NCBI GenBank assembly: GCA_963969495.1
Contig: OZ018326.1
Span: 177,981,497-178,045,496 of the forward strand
DNA length: 64,000 nucleotides
Direction: 5' to 3'
From: Ceratothoa steindachneri
Lineage: Eukaryota; Arthropoda; Malacostraca; Isopoda; Cymothoidae
Shown here: in pieces, positions 33,916 to 45,244 of the stretch
How positions within the stretch are numbered: position 1 is the stretch's first letter
How the letters are laid out: every line of letters starts with the position of its first letter
Notes under the pieces: generated by a model
Told to the model about the DNA's origin: nothing
Seen by the model: only the letters and a program-made list of their open reading frames with translations
Databases searched by the model: none
Position numbers and translations under genes: made by a program

Positions 33916-34130
33916 CCTATCTATACTCGGTCAAATTTGGGAGTAGTCATCTTATCTTGGACAAATTTTCCAGTACCTCTACCTGGTCAAATTTTCGATT
34001 ACCCATGCTAACTTGATCTTATTGGTAGTACTCACCTGCACTTCATCCAATTTGAGATTACTCATCTATACTTGATCAAATTTGGTAGTAACTAAACTTT
34101 AATTGGTCATATTTGTGAGTATTTCATCGT
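33916..34130. repeat. Minisatellite, about 30-bp unit, about seven copies
   Basis: Successive units follow the pattern CATCTATACTTGGTCAAATT then TGGGAGTAC. Recognisable copies contain TATACTCGGTCAAATTTGGG, ATCTTGGACAAATTTTCC, CTACCTGGTCAAATTTTC, TAACTTGATCTTATTGG, CACTTCATCCAATTTGAG, TATACTTGATCAAATTTGG and TTTAATTGGTCATATTTG, each about 30 bases after the last. Units are diverged, so the array is old. Confidence 0.75.
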
Positions 34131-34189
34131 TACAAGTGGTTCTTACGAGTGCTTGTCTTTAGTCTATCATAGTGGGGGGGGGGGGCTAG

Positions 34190-34275
34190 GGTTTAGCCGA
34201 GAGCAAACAAAGCCTCCGATCACAGCGAAGTTAAGCCGCATTGGATTTGGTCATTCATCTGTGTTTTATCCGGGC
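34190..34275 (+). pseudogene. 5S rRNA-like fragment
   Basis: The stretch CTCCGATCACAGCGAAGTTA then AGCCGCATTGGATTTGGTCA (about 34,213-34,252) resembles the middle of eukaryotic 5S rRNA, with the CCGATCAC and GAAGTTAAGC (box A) segments in the right order. The 5' end and the box C region do not match convincingly. It may be a 5S pseudogene or a 5S-derived SINE head. It follows a run of 12 G directly. Confidence 0.4.
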
Positions 34276-34865
34276 CTCGCCTTCTCAGTGGCTCTCAAAC
34301 ACTGGAGATAACCGTGTTTCAGAATCCACTTTAATCATTAGGTCCCCTAAAGGAAACAAATGTAATCTCATTGAATACAGTTCAGTGGTAAAACAGTGAC
34401 CAATTTCTTTAGTTAAATATGGGATACATTTTCCTTTCTTCAATCCTCGCCACTTTGCTTACACATTTCTCCTCATAATACATAAATATTTTTTTACGAA
34501 AGATTGCATAACTGGAAGTCTTCCCTAATGAGCGAGGAGTTAGGACTAGGATACCCTAGTTAGGCTATCAGACCTTCAATTAACAAGTTCTGCTCTGTTC
34601 ATTATTGTCAAAATTCGCTTATTCATCTCCGGTTATAGGATAGCTTAGTCATAGATAATCGCTTTGCTAGGATATTAAGTAGGCTAGCCTAGCCTTCGTT
34701 GCTTGCAAGGGGAGAGGTGTGCTATTAGTTCAAAATTCTTCGCAAAGCAAATATTATCTTTTCCCAAGAAATTCGTTTCTTTTCTTCTTTTTTTTCAAAT
34801 CATTAAAATAGGAAAATGTTTGAAAGCAAATTGGTAACTTGTATTTGATTACAATGACTTAAATG

Positions 34866-34912
34866 CACACACACACCACACACACCCAAAATATATATAT
34901 ATATATATATAT
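34866..34912. repeat. (CA)n and (TA)n microsatellite
   Basis: A (CA)n run with one CACCAC interruption (34,866-34,887) is followed by an uninterrupted (TA)n run (34,890-34,912). Confidence 0.9.
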
Positions 34913-35040
34913 AAATTAGCATAAGTATTAAAACGAAATTTATATTATAATATAGTTAATTGGAAAAATTAGAAAAAAGTACATTTTGTTTTAACGAAAA
35001 CAAAAGCAAATACAAAAACAATTAAATAAGTAAATTAATG

Positions 35041-35294
35041 CTAAATAGGAAAATGGTATCTCCTACTGCAAGTTTGAGTATATGTAAGAACGGCCTTCTG
35101 TCTAATCCCTCAAATTTGTTCTGATCAGGAAATAAACCATTATCAATAAGTTCACATCTTTCATTAACTGGTACATTGGTAAACAATGATTCAACATCGA
35201 AGCTTGTGATATAATACTGAGATAAGTGAGAAGAGCCAGCGTTAATAAAATCAGCGAATTCAAAGGAATCGCGTAATGTATAATTATTCCGAGT
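35041..35294 (-). pseudogene. Penelope-like RT palm fragment
   Basis: The minus strand reads NNYTLRDSFEFADFINAG, YYITSFDVESLFTNVPVNER and GLDRRPFLHILKLAVGD, ending in TIFLF, in one frame without stops over about 84 codons. SFDVESLFTNVP is the RT A motif of Penelope-like elements and keeps its catalytic Asp. Sequence beyond both ends is lost. It faces away from another Penelope piece on the plus strand at 35,439-36,180, with a perfect hairpin between them. Confidence 0.75.
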
Positions 35295-35316
35295 AGAGGT
35301 TCAAGAATAAGGACAA

Positions 35317-35346
35317 GTAAACAAGTTCTACCAAGAACTTGTTTAC
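35317..35346. repeat. Perfect 13-bp hairpin between two Penelope pieces
   Basis: GTAAACAAGTTCT, loop ACCA, then AGAACTTGTTTAC. It sits 23 bases from the edge of the minus-strand RT fragment and about 90 bases before the plus-strand GIY-YIG fragment, so it may mark their junction. Confidence 0.85.
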
Positions 35347-35438
35347 CTAAGAAAGTTTTGTCAATTTAATTTGTTTCCTTCCCAAGTTCTTGACAAACTT
35401 ACCAAACGTTTTTTAGATATAATTATTTAATAGCTCAA

Positions 35439-36180
35439 ATGGCAAAATTAAACCTGAGCAAATGCCTATTTATTCGAATGTACCTTACATTGGCCTATTA
35501 CATCCATATTAGTAAATTAATTACAGTGGCGTTGATTAAGAAATACCTCCAATGTCAGTTTCAATTGGTTCCAGTCAACGGTCTATCTACTAAAACTTTT
35601 CTCAAACATAAAGAAAAGTTCTCCCAAATGCTTCGGTCCTCATAGGTTTACCAATTTTTTTGTGTAGGTTGCCAGGCTAGTACTTGAATAAAACCACTCT
35701 CCAAATATGGATTAGTAAGCATCGATGTTTCTCTTACTATACTAACAGACCATTATCTACGCCTGAAATTTCTTCCATTCGAAACCATTCAATGTCTTAT
35801 AATTCACAAATTTCAGACTCAGAATTCTCTAGTTGGATTCTAGTCCTACTAGTCATGATCTAGATATTCTGGAGTCATTATATATTTCTAAACTCACCCC
35901 TAAACTTAACTACCAACAATCTTCAACTCCCTTATTAATTATTTGAAATACAACCAACTATCCTCTTCATAAAATACCAACTAACTTGACACCAATAGTT
36001 ATTTAAGTCAAATTTCCCCAGATTCACCACACTCTGCTCAGGAACACCATCCTATACAGGAACCTCTGCCTGATAAGCTAATTTTCTAATTCTCATTCAT
36101 TTACTTATTTAATTGTTTTTTGTTTTAGTGTTTGTGTTTGCCCTTTTTTCGTAAAAAAGTACTTTTTTCTAATTTTGTGC
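35439..36180 (+). pseudogene. Penelope-like GIY-YIG region and 3' tail
   Basis: The plus strand reads VALIKKYLQCQFQLVPVNGL, KTFLKHKEKFSQMLRSS, a stop, VYQFFCVGCQAS (about 35,643-35,680), NRPLSTPEISSIRNHSMS (about 35,744-35,800), NSQISDSEF, then LDILESLYISKLTPKLNYQQ and SSTPLLII (about 35,868-35,950). This is the linker, GIY-YIG start and GIY-YIG end of a Penelope-like protein; the middle of the nuclease is lost or frameshifted. From 35,913 the 3' tail parallels 1468-1610. The element is a relic with at least three frame breaks. Confidence 0.75.
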
Positions 36181-36529
36181 AATTAATATGTTATATATAT
36201 ACATATAAATATTAGGCTGTATTATCGATAAACAAATTTCAGCAAATATGCATGCACATTTCAGGTTTTGTACACTGGAGTCGACATATTTCAAAGGTGG
36301 AAAAAGTTTGAGGGAGAAATATTTGAAACTTCCCTTTTTGGAGCTCAAAATTTCCCTTTTTTAATTTTCGAGCCAGAAAGATATACACTATCATAGTTGA
36401 TAGTTTGTTGTTAAAAGTGCTTCTAAATACATTAGAGTTGAGTTTAAACTGAATGATAATGACAAACAAGTGAAGAGTTCATCTTTTATTATTTAACTGA
36501 TACATACTATTTGTCAACTGATACATTCA

Positions 36530-37660
36530 AATCATTCTTTGTCTCAAACGATGGCATGAAGTCACGGGATTTTACTAGCGCCCGAAGGTAGGCCTCTTGC
36601 TTCTTTTATATAAACTTCGCGTGAATCTTCCGTCACCATTCGCATACAACGCTTCACACCTTGAAAATAGAATGAAATATTAATAGAATAGACAGTGGCT
36701 GGTCAACAATATTTTGCAGGTCCGCATTAGATGGATGCATTGTAAGTGGGGGCTCAAACCTGCACTCCTCTTCAGGGGGAAGTAGATCTGCAGGGTCTTA
36801 GCAGACTAATCTATTTTTGGAGGCCTGAAATCACGTATCTCTTTTCCATACGCATATAATTCTTTGATCTTATTGATTCCTGACAATAGCTAATTTCCTT
36901 TTCTTCTGATCAACGTCTTCCAGTAGAATTCCTTTGGAGGATTGTTTGCCATGCTATGTCCCCACTGGCAGGTCGGAGTATGTGCCGAAGATTGATCGGT
37001 TCCAGAAGATGTTTAGATCCCTACGTGCATTTAATATAGAAATTGATAATGACACACGACAAACTATATAAGGACATATAAGTCATTTTTAGGTTTTTCT
37101 GTTGCCATATTAAGTCGACATATTCTACTGGCACTGGTGAGCCATATTTTGCCTGAGATATTGGCCCTGGTTTAATATATAGGAGATCATGTTCAATTAC
37201 ATTACTTGTAATAGCACTGCTAACTCTCTATATGTAAGCTTGGTCCAAACTAACTTCATTCACATCTACATCTTGAAGAGGAGATCCTCTCGCAATATAT
37301 TGAAAGCCATTTGGTGATACTAGTAGAATTTAACAGGTGTTTAAGGCTTGCTCAAGTGGTCCTATGCATTGAGTTCCATTTTTTGTTGGACAAATATATT
37401 TCCTGCGCAGGTACCTCAAAGGATGATCATTTAGATGCAAGAGTTAGATGATCCATTGTAAAGGACGATGTAATTGCCATTCCAGCTCTCTTATGGCTCC
37501 ATTATTGTAGCTCGTATTAGTTGCCTTGCTGTCAGTTTCCACTGCCTTTATCTCATCTTTAATATCATTTTAAACAAGCTATTTCATCAGTCCATCTGCA
37601 ATACCTGCACCTGTTGCTTGCTCAATAGTTATTCTAAATAAACAGTACCAGGTTCTACTA
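36530..37660 (-). pseudogene. Pseudogene of a second uncharacterised invertebrate family (RPLQW..LH motif)
   Basis: The minus strand reads ATNTSYNNGAIRELEWQLHR followed by PLQWII, a stop, and LLHLNDHPLRYL (37,525-37,405). VSLDQAYI lies near 37,245, KPGPISQAKYGSP near 37,160, EEECRFEPPLTMHPSNADLQ at about 36,780-36,720, VKRCMRMVTEDSREVYIKEA at about 36,660-36,600, and FMPSFETKND near 36,565. I recognise the order as a protein family common in invertebrate genomes, usually several hundred residues long and of unknown function. It is distinct from the family at 18.8 kb. Many stops and frameshifts are present. A spread through transposition is plausible but not shown here. Confidence 0.5.
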
Positions 37661-38049
37661 CAAGCACATAGAGATCTTGAATGCGCTTTTATTTATTTCT
37701 CAAAGATTTCTCAACTCCTCGTGGTCAAATTTTCACTCTGATGTGAAACTCCAAGTTTCCTTTTACATCTTAGAACTGCATCCATTTCTGAGGCTCCGTG
37801 ATTAGGATCCATAGCACCACTTTGTTGTTAGATCGCTGCCAGACACTGAGTGGTTTTATTTGCTGTTACACCTTTCCAATAACTCAAATATAGAGCAAAG
37901 TAGATTGTCCTTCCTTGTGATTCTAACAGACATCGAGTAATTATCACTGGCAATTCTGTCCCTAGGTGGTACAACCAAAAGGAGTCGATTTATATCGGCA
38001 ATAAAACAACGCCAAAACAACTGAAAAACCTCTTTTCACGTACTTACTC

Positions 38050-41000
38050 TCACCTTTAAGGATTTTCAATATCTTCTATAGGATTAATATCATTATGAGC
38101 CGAAATACTTTTGAGGTCATCTATATTTTGATTTATTCCTAGAAACCAAAACTAACGAGAGCATCGGTATAAAGATTATATCATCAAATTCCTAAAGTAA
38201 ATGATGAGGTTTAGAAAATTTAGAATGTGAGAAGTGCAAATATAACCCGAAGCAGTAAGGAACAGGCAGGCACGTAACTCTCCTGCTCTCTCTTCACATT
38301 TGACAATCGTTTATAGAAATGAATAAATAAAAATGAAAATTTAGTGAATGTCGAGGAATAGGTCACTCATAGGATAATACGTCTATTTATACATATATGT
38401 ATCTATTGGTTGGGAGGAAAGAGATAAAAGTCACGGAAATATGTATATATACAGTTACATTCACATATATCCTGTAATGTACGAAGGCGTTCTTTGGTAC
38501 GTACAAGTACGTCCAATTCGTAAAAGTACTTCGTTGATTACGAGGTATAAGGGTGCGATTTTAATATAGGGGCCAATAGCATTTAATGAGCTTACCAAGT
38601 TGCAGTTCAAGGATATATTTAAAGAAGAAAACCAAAAATATAATTTTTAATAAGTCACTAGTTAACATATATATACATATGAGAAATATAGGAAATGTAA
38701 ATAAGGATAATACTTTCAGACTATAGAAAATTGGCAATCAAGTAACCTTAATTACTTGTTAATTAGCCTTAAAATTGGATACTATAAATCAGTTATACAG
38801 AAAGAATATTTAAAAATCGGAAAGCAGGTCGATTACCGGGACATGCATTCGTTTTACCTTAAAGGGAGTCCTCGAGGAAGGAAACTGCTTTAGCGAGTCG
38901 CTGCGGGGGAATGGAGATGAAAAATGGTCGTGATTTTAGGCCGAATATCCTGATGGTGATGAGGATGAAGGAGGGGGGGACCTAAAGAAGAGTTCACGAT
39001 CCTCCTTGAAGATGGACGAAGGCACCTTTTCTCCAGAGAAGTGCAACCTCCAAGAATCGAGACTCTGACGCGGTTCGGTGCGAAACCTCACACGTGAAAC
39101 TGGAGATCCTTGAGACGAGAAGAATCCCGGCCAGTCCTTCGGGGAAAAAACGATTCCAGACTCTACTCTGACCATATTAAGCCTTCACAAAAGAGATGGA
39201 TCTTCCTGGTGAGATTCAACTTCGATTAAATACGCGAATACCAGGGACTTGGGGAAACAGATACACGATCTGAATCGAAGGCGACGACATTTTAAACTTA
39301 ATCTGCCAATCTTTGAAAAACCCAGGGTATTTATATGACGGCCATTTTTATGGTGCTTCCTTGCTGGAAGGCACAGACGTCTGAAAGAAAGTTTCCAGCG
39401 CCAAGAGGGATTAGCTTTTGTCGCCCGACCCCGGTTATAATCATCTCCAACAATGTGGACGAGAACTTTCGGCTATCCTTTCCCAGACTACAAAGATTAG
39501 CATTAAATCGGCGAGGTGAGAGCTTTTAGCACTAAGCTTAACTAATTTTCAAATTCTTTCTTCTTTTATTTTTCTCCTTGGATACAGAGCTTTTAACCCC
39601 ACGTGGAGTTATAGTTAGAAGACATAGCGAGGGAAGGAATTTAAGAAACAAGAGAAGGTGGTATTCTTTTTGGCGTCTCCTTTTACCTTACAGTGGAGTA
39701 GAATACTTTTACCAGTTTCCGATATATTCTTTCCCTCCGCTCCTCCTTCGGTTCTCCCGTTCGCTTCCCAATGCATTTCTTTTAATCCTTGAAACAAGTA
39801 AAACTCAAATACCATTTAATGGACCAGTAAAATAAAATACTATGATTTTATTGCCAGGTAAATATCCCAGGATTTTTAGATATTTCCAAAGTATAGGAAC
39901 CCTTTATCTGCAGGATCATAATGTAATTTTGAGTTTCTTTATATGTGTGTCTATAGAAAAAACAGACGTAGCGAATATATTTTATTATTTAAGGCAATTT
40001 GAACCGGAGTGACGTAGGTAATTGGATTTTTATTTTGAAATTAAATAAAGTGGGAAAAGGTATAGGGATTTAAATTGCGCTGTTTTATCTATTAAGACGT
40101 TCGCGGCCCAATCGCCAATTGCCTTCTCTATCTGTAGTGACATGACGAAATTTTTCGTTATTTATAGGGAGGCAATTTGTGACCCATGACTGAAACCACC
40201 TTCATTTGATCCATTTGTTTTAAAGATAACTTCGAAGGGTGGTCTTGTGAGTAGGCTTACAGAGATTATCGTAAGTTTGGCTCTGTTGCCAGTTTTAAGA
40301 GTACCAAGTTTTATTGGGGCATCTGATAGTAGGCTGACTTACAGGGCAAGTGTTGCATCAACTAGCAAATTACAGATATATCCGTCATGGGCCGCGAACG
40401 TGTTAAGGAAACTAAGCGAGGGAACGTGCAAAGGGTATTGAGATGTTTCTTTATCGTAACAAATTGAGTATCAATAAAATGATGGTATACGTTAGGTGCA
40501 GATAGTAAGAGTTCTTTTTATTTTACTTACGGGATTTCATGGCAGCAACTCACTAATGAATTGTTTAATGCGTTCTGAAATTTTAGTTTTATATATTATT
40601 CTGATTTTTTTGTAGAGAGTTAAACTTACCTGATAAGGAAATTCATAAAAAGCGAATAAGAACAATCACTGACAAGCATGATAACAATAAAGGCTGCTAC
40701 TCGAGGAGGCAGAGAGCTAAGTTATGTGTCGTGCGTGAAAACGTATTTATATATATAAATACTTCTGTAGGAGTGCTTTAGATTTGGCGCGCAGATATGT
40801 ATGGTCTTTTTCTAGTCTGAAAGCTCTGTACACCATACCAGATACTCTTGTATTTGAGTGAAGGCTGTGGGATTTTTAGATCGCACTCATGGCTGGTCAC
40901 TATCAGGTTCAATAACATCAGTAATCTTCATATCTACAAGCGTGTTCCTCAGAGTGTTACATCGGTAATAACTACAGTATCGTAGAATGACCAGTATATA

Positions 41001-42626
41001 TATATATATAAATTATATTTAGACAGAGTGGAAAATCATGGTCAATTGAGTGACCTTCGCTTGTCTCACAGCAACGGCAGACGAGGTGCGAGCTAAGTTG
41101 GCGCAACTGGGTTCCCAATCGACTGCGTGGAAGAATTTATCTACAGAATCGAGTGCAATTGGCCGTTAGTATAATAAAGAAGGCTTTGAGCTGTAGAGCT
41201 ATCGAAAGGAGGGTACCAAAATAATCTTTAATAATTACATTAGGTACACGATATATACAAAAGGATACTTAATGTTTACAAGGCTTAGACTAAAGTATTA
41301 CCGAGAGCGAATAGATAGGCTTAAACGTGAGCCCACGAGCGGCTTATTTTGAACCAATATACGAACATACACTTTAAAGATTGACTGGTCTAGAAACCAC
41401 AATTGAGTCGCTGGAGTCTAGCTTGGTAGTTAATGGCTTATAACACGACGCGATGGATGGGGATTGAACGAGTAAATCGTAATTGATAGAGTTTAAATCT
41501 AGGAGTGAATTCGAGGAAGTACTTGCGCCAAACGAGGTTAAAACCAAATCCAAGCATAGCCAATTAACTGGGGATAAATTTATTCGGTGAGAATCCTTGC
41601 CTTCGAGCTCGGGAAGGGTGAACGGATTTGAATCGAGAAAACGACTTGCCTCGTGCAGAAAGGCGCGACTTTACTGTTTTTTTCCCGGCTGTGTCTAGCA
41701 TTATATATGGGCTAGTCGAAAGCGAAAATGCCTCAGACCCAGGAGGGGGCCTCTTCTTAACCAAACACTGCAGCGTGGTATAGAGATGAACTCCAGCGGG
41801 GTTTCTTATTATCGTCCGGAGATGTAGGCAGCGTCTTCTTCCGCTCACGCGCTTGGAATTCTTGCTCCTGCCTTATCGGGAGAAGCGGTTCGATTCTCTC
41901 ATGGTTCCCACAACTTTGCTCTGCGTTGCTGGACCTCGTACTCAACCACATGGCTTCTCGGCCTCATGGCGGTATTATTTTCTATTATAAGAACTTTTAA
42001 TGAGATAAACTTAACATGAGCAAAGAGAATGATAAAAGATTGGCTTACCTTGGGAAATGGACTAATACTGTTTTTAGGGATTTATGATATTTCGTTCCAG
42101 AGAATATCGTTGCCGTCTGGAGTAGCTTATTCCTCTTGTTAGTATTTTGGTAAGCTATCGTTAACTTTCTCTAGTAACAATAAAATTATTGAAAAAGACA
42201 TGCAGAACGCCTTTAGTTATGAATACGTTGAAGTTGACCTTTTGTGAGAAATGAGAGAGCAGACGCTTTTTCTTCTGCGCCGAAGCCTTTGTCATGAGTC
42301 ATGCAATATTGAATTTAGTGAAAACGATCACCTGGTTAACATAAAAGTTTAGCCAAGCAAATTATCATTCTCTAGAAAAAATTAATGAATATTTTATATT
42401 TAAATTAATGATTGAAATATATAGAATAATGAAAATGACAATGACATCAAACATAAATTATTATACTATTCCCGACATGCAGTAACGTCCAAAAAGCTCA
42501 GAAAGCCTATATTTTTATCACAAAATTATCCCTAACTTTTTTGAGACAAAATCTCGCGTTTTCACAATTGGTGCAGGATAACCTATAGGGCCAAAATAAG
42601 TATGAGTAAAGGTTTTGAATAGTTGT
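38050..42626. other. Unexplained region with GC-richer islands
   Basis: No transposon coding trace is recognised across this stretch. GC-richer islands stand out at about 38,860-39,500 and 41,040-41,990, against an AT-rich background. Open frames of 60-95 codons (for example 38,936-39,175 minus, 39,578-39,835 plus, 41,564-41,848 minus) have no motif I recognise. A short exon-like stretch lies at 41,072-41,169. A perfect 20-bp AT palindrome lies at 40,743-40,762. Confidence 0.4.
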
Positions 42627-43278
42627 ATGAATAAAACGAAAGTTATTAGTATATGAGTAATTAAATAAAAAATGAAATTGTCCAAAACGATCTGAAGTAC
42701 AAAGTGAACAAATTTCTATGGGAATATAGGGATTAATTTATGAGTAGGAAACATCTATACAAGTTATAGGTAATTAGTATTTAGTGTGAAGGCCTTTATT
42801 CTCAATAGTGCTTTTATATTTCCTAGCACAGGAATGAACTAACTATTTAAACTTTTATGCAGTAATTTTGCACCATTCATCTTGAAAAATATCCTAGATT
42901 TCTGTTTAGGGACTCCTCGCTTAAGATATCTCTTCGGTAGTCTTGCAATCATTTTCAATGGGATTCCGGTCCGGTATCTGCTCAGACCAGTTCCTAAAAG
43001 TTATCTGCTCGTCGTCCATGAAACACTTTACCGACTTGGTCATGTCGCTGGGTGCTTTACCCTGAATTAAATTAGCAAATTTGGCTTCATAGGCTCCCAA
43101 ATGACGAAAAGAATGTTGACAGGTAGCATGAGAGTGACATAGCGTACATGAGATTGAACTGTTTAGTTTTTAGGCAAAAAATGGTGCTCTCTACAAAAAA
43201 CCTAAGCGGTCGGATCATACCAGACACTCAATTTTTCTAGTAATATGCTTATCTGCTAAAAACTTTCGTTTTATTCAT
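42627..43278 (-). mobile_element. Internally deleted Tc1-like transposon with inverted repeats
   Basis: A perfect 18-bp inverted repeat bounds the stretch: ATGAATAAAACGAAAGTT at 42,627-42,644 and its reverse complement at 43,261-43,278. Between them the minus strand reads SVKCFMDDEQITFRNWSEQI and PDRNPIEND (about 43,048-42,962), the C-terminal region of a Tc1-type transposase, which ends in Asn-Pro-Ile-Glu-Asn in this family. At about 650 bp it is far shorter than a full Tc1 element of some 1.6 kb. The transposase N-terminus and most catalytic residues are gone. Outer ends may extend beyond these repeats. Confidence 0.65.
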
Positions 43279-44353
43279 CCAAATATAAATAACTATTAAG
43301 CACAAGTAGTATATCACTGTAGATTATCATAGACCAATTATGGAAACCTATGGAAAAAGTTATGAAAGGTGTTGTGATAGTAATACACGCGTTGTGATAT
43401 ATTTGGATGGTGAGGAAACAGAGCAAGGTGGTTTTTACCATTTTATAGGTAATGTGTATATGTATTTTATTTAAAATGAGCCACTTAACGGTGGTGGCCT
43501 CAAAAGACCGTTGAAAACATGTAAGAATTCTCTTAGAATGTTCAGGCCAAGCGGGTCTTAATTAATTTAATTAATAATTGTCGAGAACATAAACTTTTCT
43601 TTCAAAGATCAATAGATATTTTTAATTGGATTAATCTAGCAGAAAATTACCTTTAATCCGACAACTTTATGAATCAGAATTTACGCATAACTTTTCTACA
43701 GAACGCAAGTTTTTAGCAAAGGACGATGAATATTAGCCAGATAATCTACACCACTACCATCTTAATCGTATCTATACAGTAAATTCCCAGGAAGATTGGG
43801 TTGATTCTTTACTTCACATAAGGCAACACATGTTCAATTAGAAAAGTTCATAGACCTAATTTGATATAACTGAATATAAACTCAAATATGACATGATGAT
43901 ACGAAATAACAATTCCTAAAATCATGATAGGAGAGCTCACCGATCAAAGTCGAGCAGTTGCATCTTTTAGGATACGATCCATATTATCCTAGTAGACAGG
44001 CTATTGTAACACGCTCTCCTCACTATATTCTTATTCACATTAACCTTTTACTAGGTGTCCTACGTATAGTAATTTGGAATGTAGAGAGTGCGATGGGTAA
44101 TTTGTCTCCGGTGCGAACTAGATTATGTACTTTCATGCGTATTATCTATCCTCGGGTCTCTCTTTTCTGTTCATATTTGAGTCAGTTATGCATCGGTTGT
44201 GAAGGAAGCAATTTCATGGTTGAAATAAATCTTCTAAGAAATTGCAAAAGGCAAGTTGTGTTTCTTAAGATTCATGCTAGGGGATCCCTTTCGAAGATCT
44301 ACTTGCGATTGGGTATCAATCTTGAGATAAGGCAGAAGACCTAGCATAATTGG
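43279..44353. other. AT-rich DNA; one 128-codon open frame of unknown nature
   Basis: Mostly AT-rich sequence with stops. A plus-strand frame at 43,958-44,344 is open for 128 codons (MHLLGYDPYYPSRQAIVTRS at the start) and ends ten bases before the mariner fragment. I do not recognise it. It may be chance. Confidence 0.3.
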
Positions 44354-45240
44354 ATGATTCAGACTTTGATTAAGCAGCTAAGGTGGGTTAGAAACCTCAC
44401 TCTTACTGTTCTGAAACGAAAACCTCCAAATACATATATCAAGAAGATCCACCTCATCATTGACACCGATCCCAACAACTCAATGTGGTTGATAAAGAAA
44501 GACAATGGAGTGTCAGAATCTCTTATCGGGAATCAGAGCATAATGTTACCTATTAATCTTCCGATATGAGAAGGACCTGTTTCTACCTTAGACGATTAAA
44601 GATAAGTTGATGGAACGTGCTAGAAATGTTGTGAACAAATAAAATCATCTCCATAAAGCCTGGTATATTTTGTTTCTTCTCACAGAGAGGAGAATTTATG
44701 CAAATACCAGAGGGTAAATCTCTTAAAGAACGTTCGATTGCTAAGTCGCCCAAAGATGTACCCAGAGTCATGAAGAGCATGTTCCCTGTAATAATCATGA
44801 TGTTTGGGCTGGCCGGTAACAAAACCCATGTTATGCACGCGATTATATTCCTGGAGTACTATATTAAGGGCCTGGAGGTGTTAGTGTTGCTCTAGTTACA
44901 GGGGCTGGCCGTTCAAATGCCATAGGTCTGGCAGCAGAGCTTTGCACCATGTTACACAAGCAAAATTACCCAGTCTTGGTGGTCAGAAAATTTATTTGAC
45001 CATATACCTCCAAATATCTGGCCTACTAACTCTCTAGACTGAAGCGACTATTATGTGTCTGACTTTATTGTGAGAGAGACCAACAAGTCCCCATTCCCTA
45101 ACAAGTTGGAGCTTAGCTCAAGGATCAGCACAGTTTTCAAGGAGTTAAAGAAGGGACCGTTGAGAAGGCCAACAGTAGGGTCTGACCACACCTGGAAGCC
45201 GTAGTTGAGGCCGAAGGTCACTTCATTGAATAGAATGAAT
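44354..45240 (+). pseudogene. Mariner-like transposase remnant
   Basis: The plus strand holds an N-terminal helix-turn-helix-like part (KRKPPNTYIKKIHLI, DPNNSMWLIKKDNGVSESLI, about 44,415-44,530). Next comes ERSIAKSPKDVPRVMKSMFP with VIIMMFGLAG (about 44,730-44,820), then after frameshifts DYYVSDFIVRETNKSPFPNK (about 45,048-45,107) with LELSSRISTVFKELKK after it. The middle and C-terminal blocks match mariner-type DD(x)D transposases. The catalytic Asp positions are blurred by frameshifts. No terminal repeats were identified. The fragment at 59,720-60,240 comes from the same broad group. Confidence 0.65.
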
Positions 45241-45244
45241 AGTA

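Noticed and set aside
33916..34130. Regularly spaced repeat considered as a CRISPR array
   Set aside because: Repeats are directly adjacent without unique spacers, and the genome is eukaryotic; it is a minisatellite.
39110..39140. 2A-like peptide DEKNPGQ on the plus strand
   Set aside because: The spacing of Asp to Glu is wrong, the last Pro is Gln and a stop lies just upstream; chance resemblance.
40743..40762. Perfect 20-bp palindrome GTATTTATATATATAAATAC
   Set aside because: Pure AT low-complexity core; expected by chance in such DNA and no neighbouring feature uses it.
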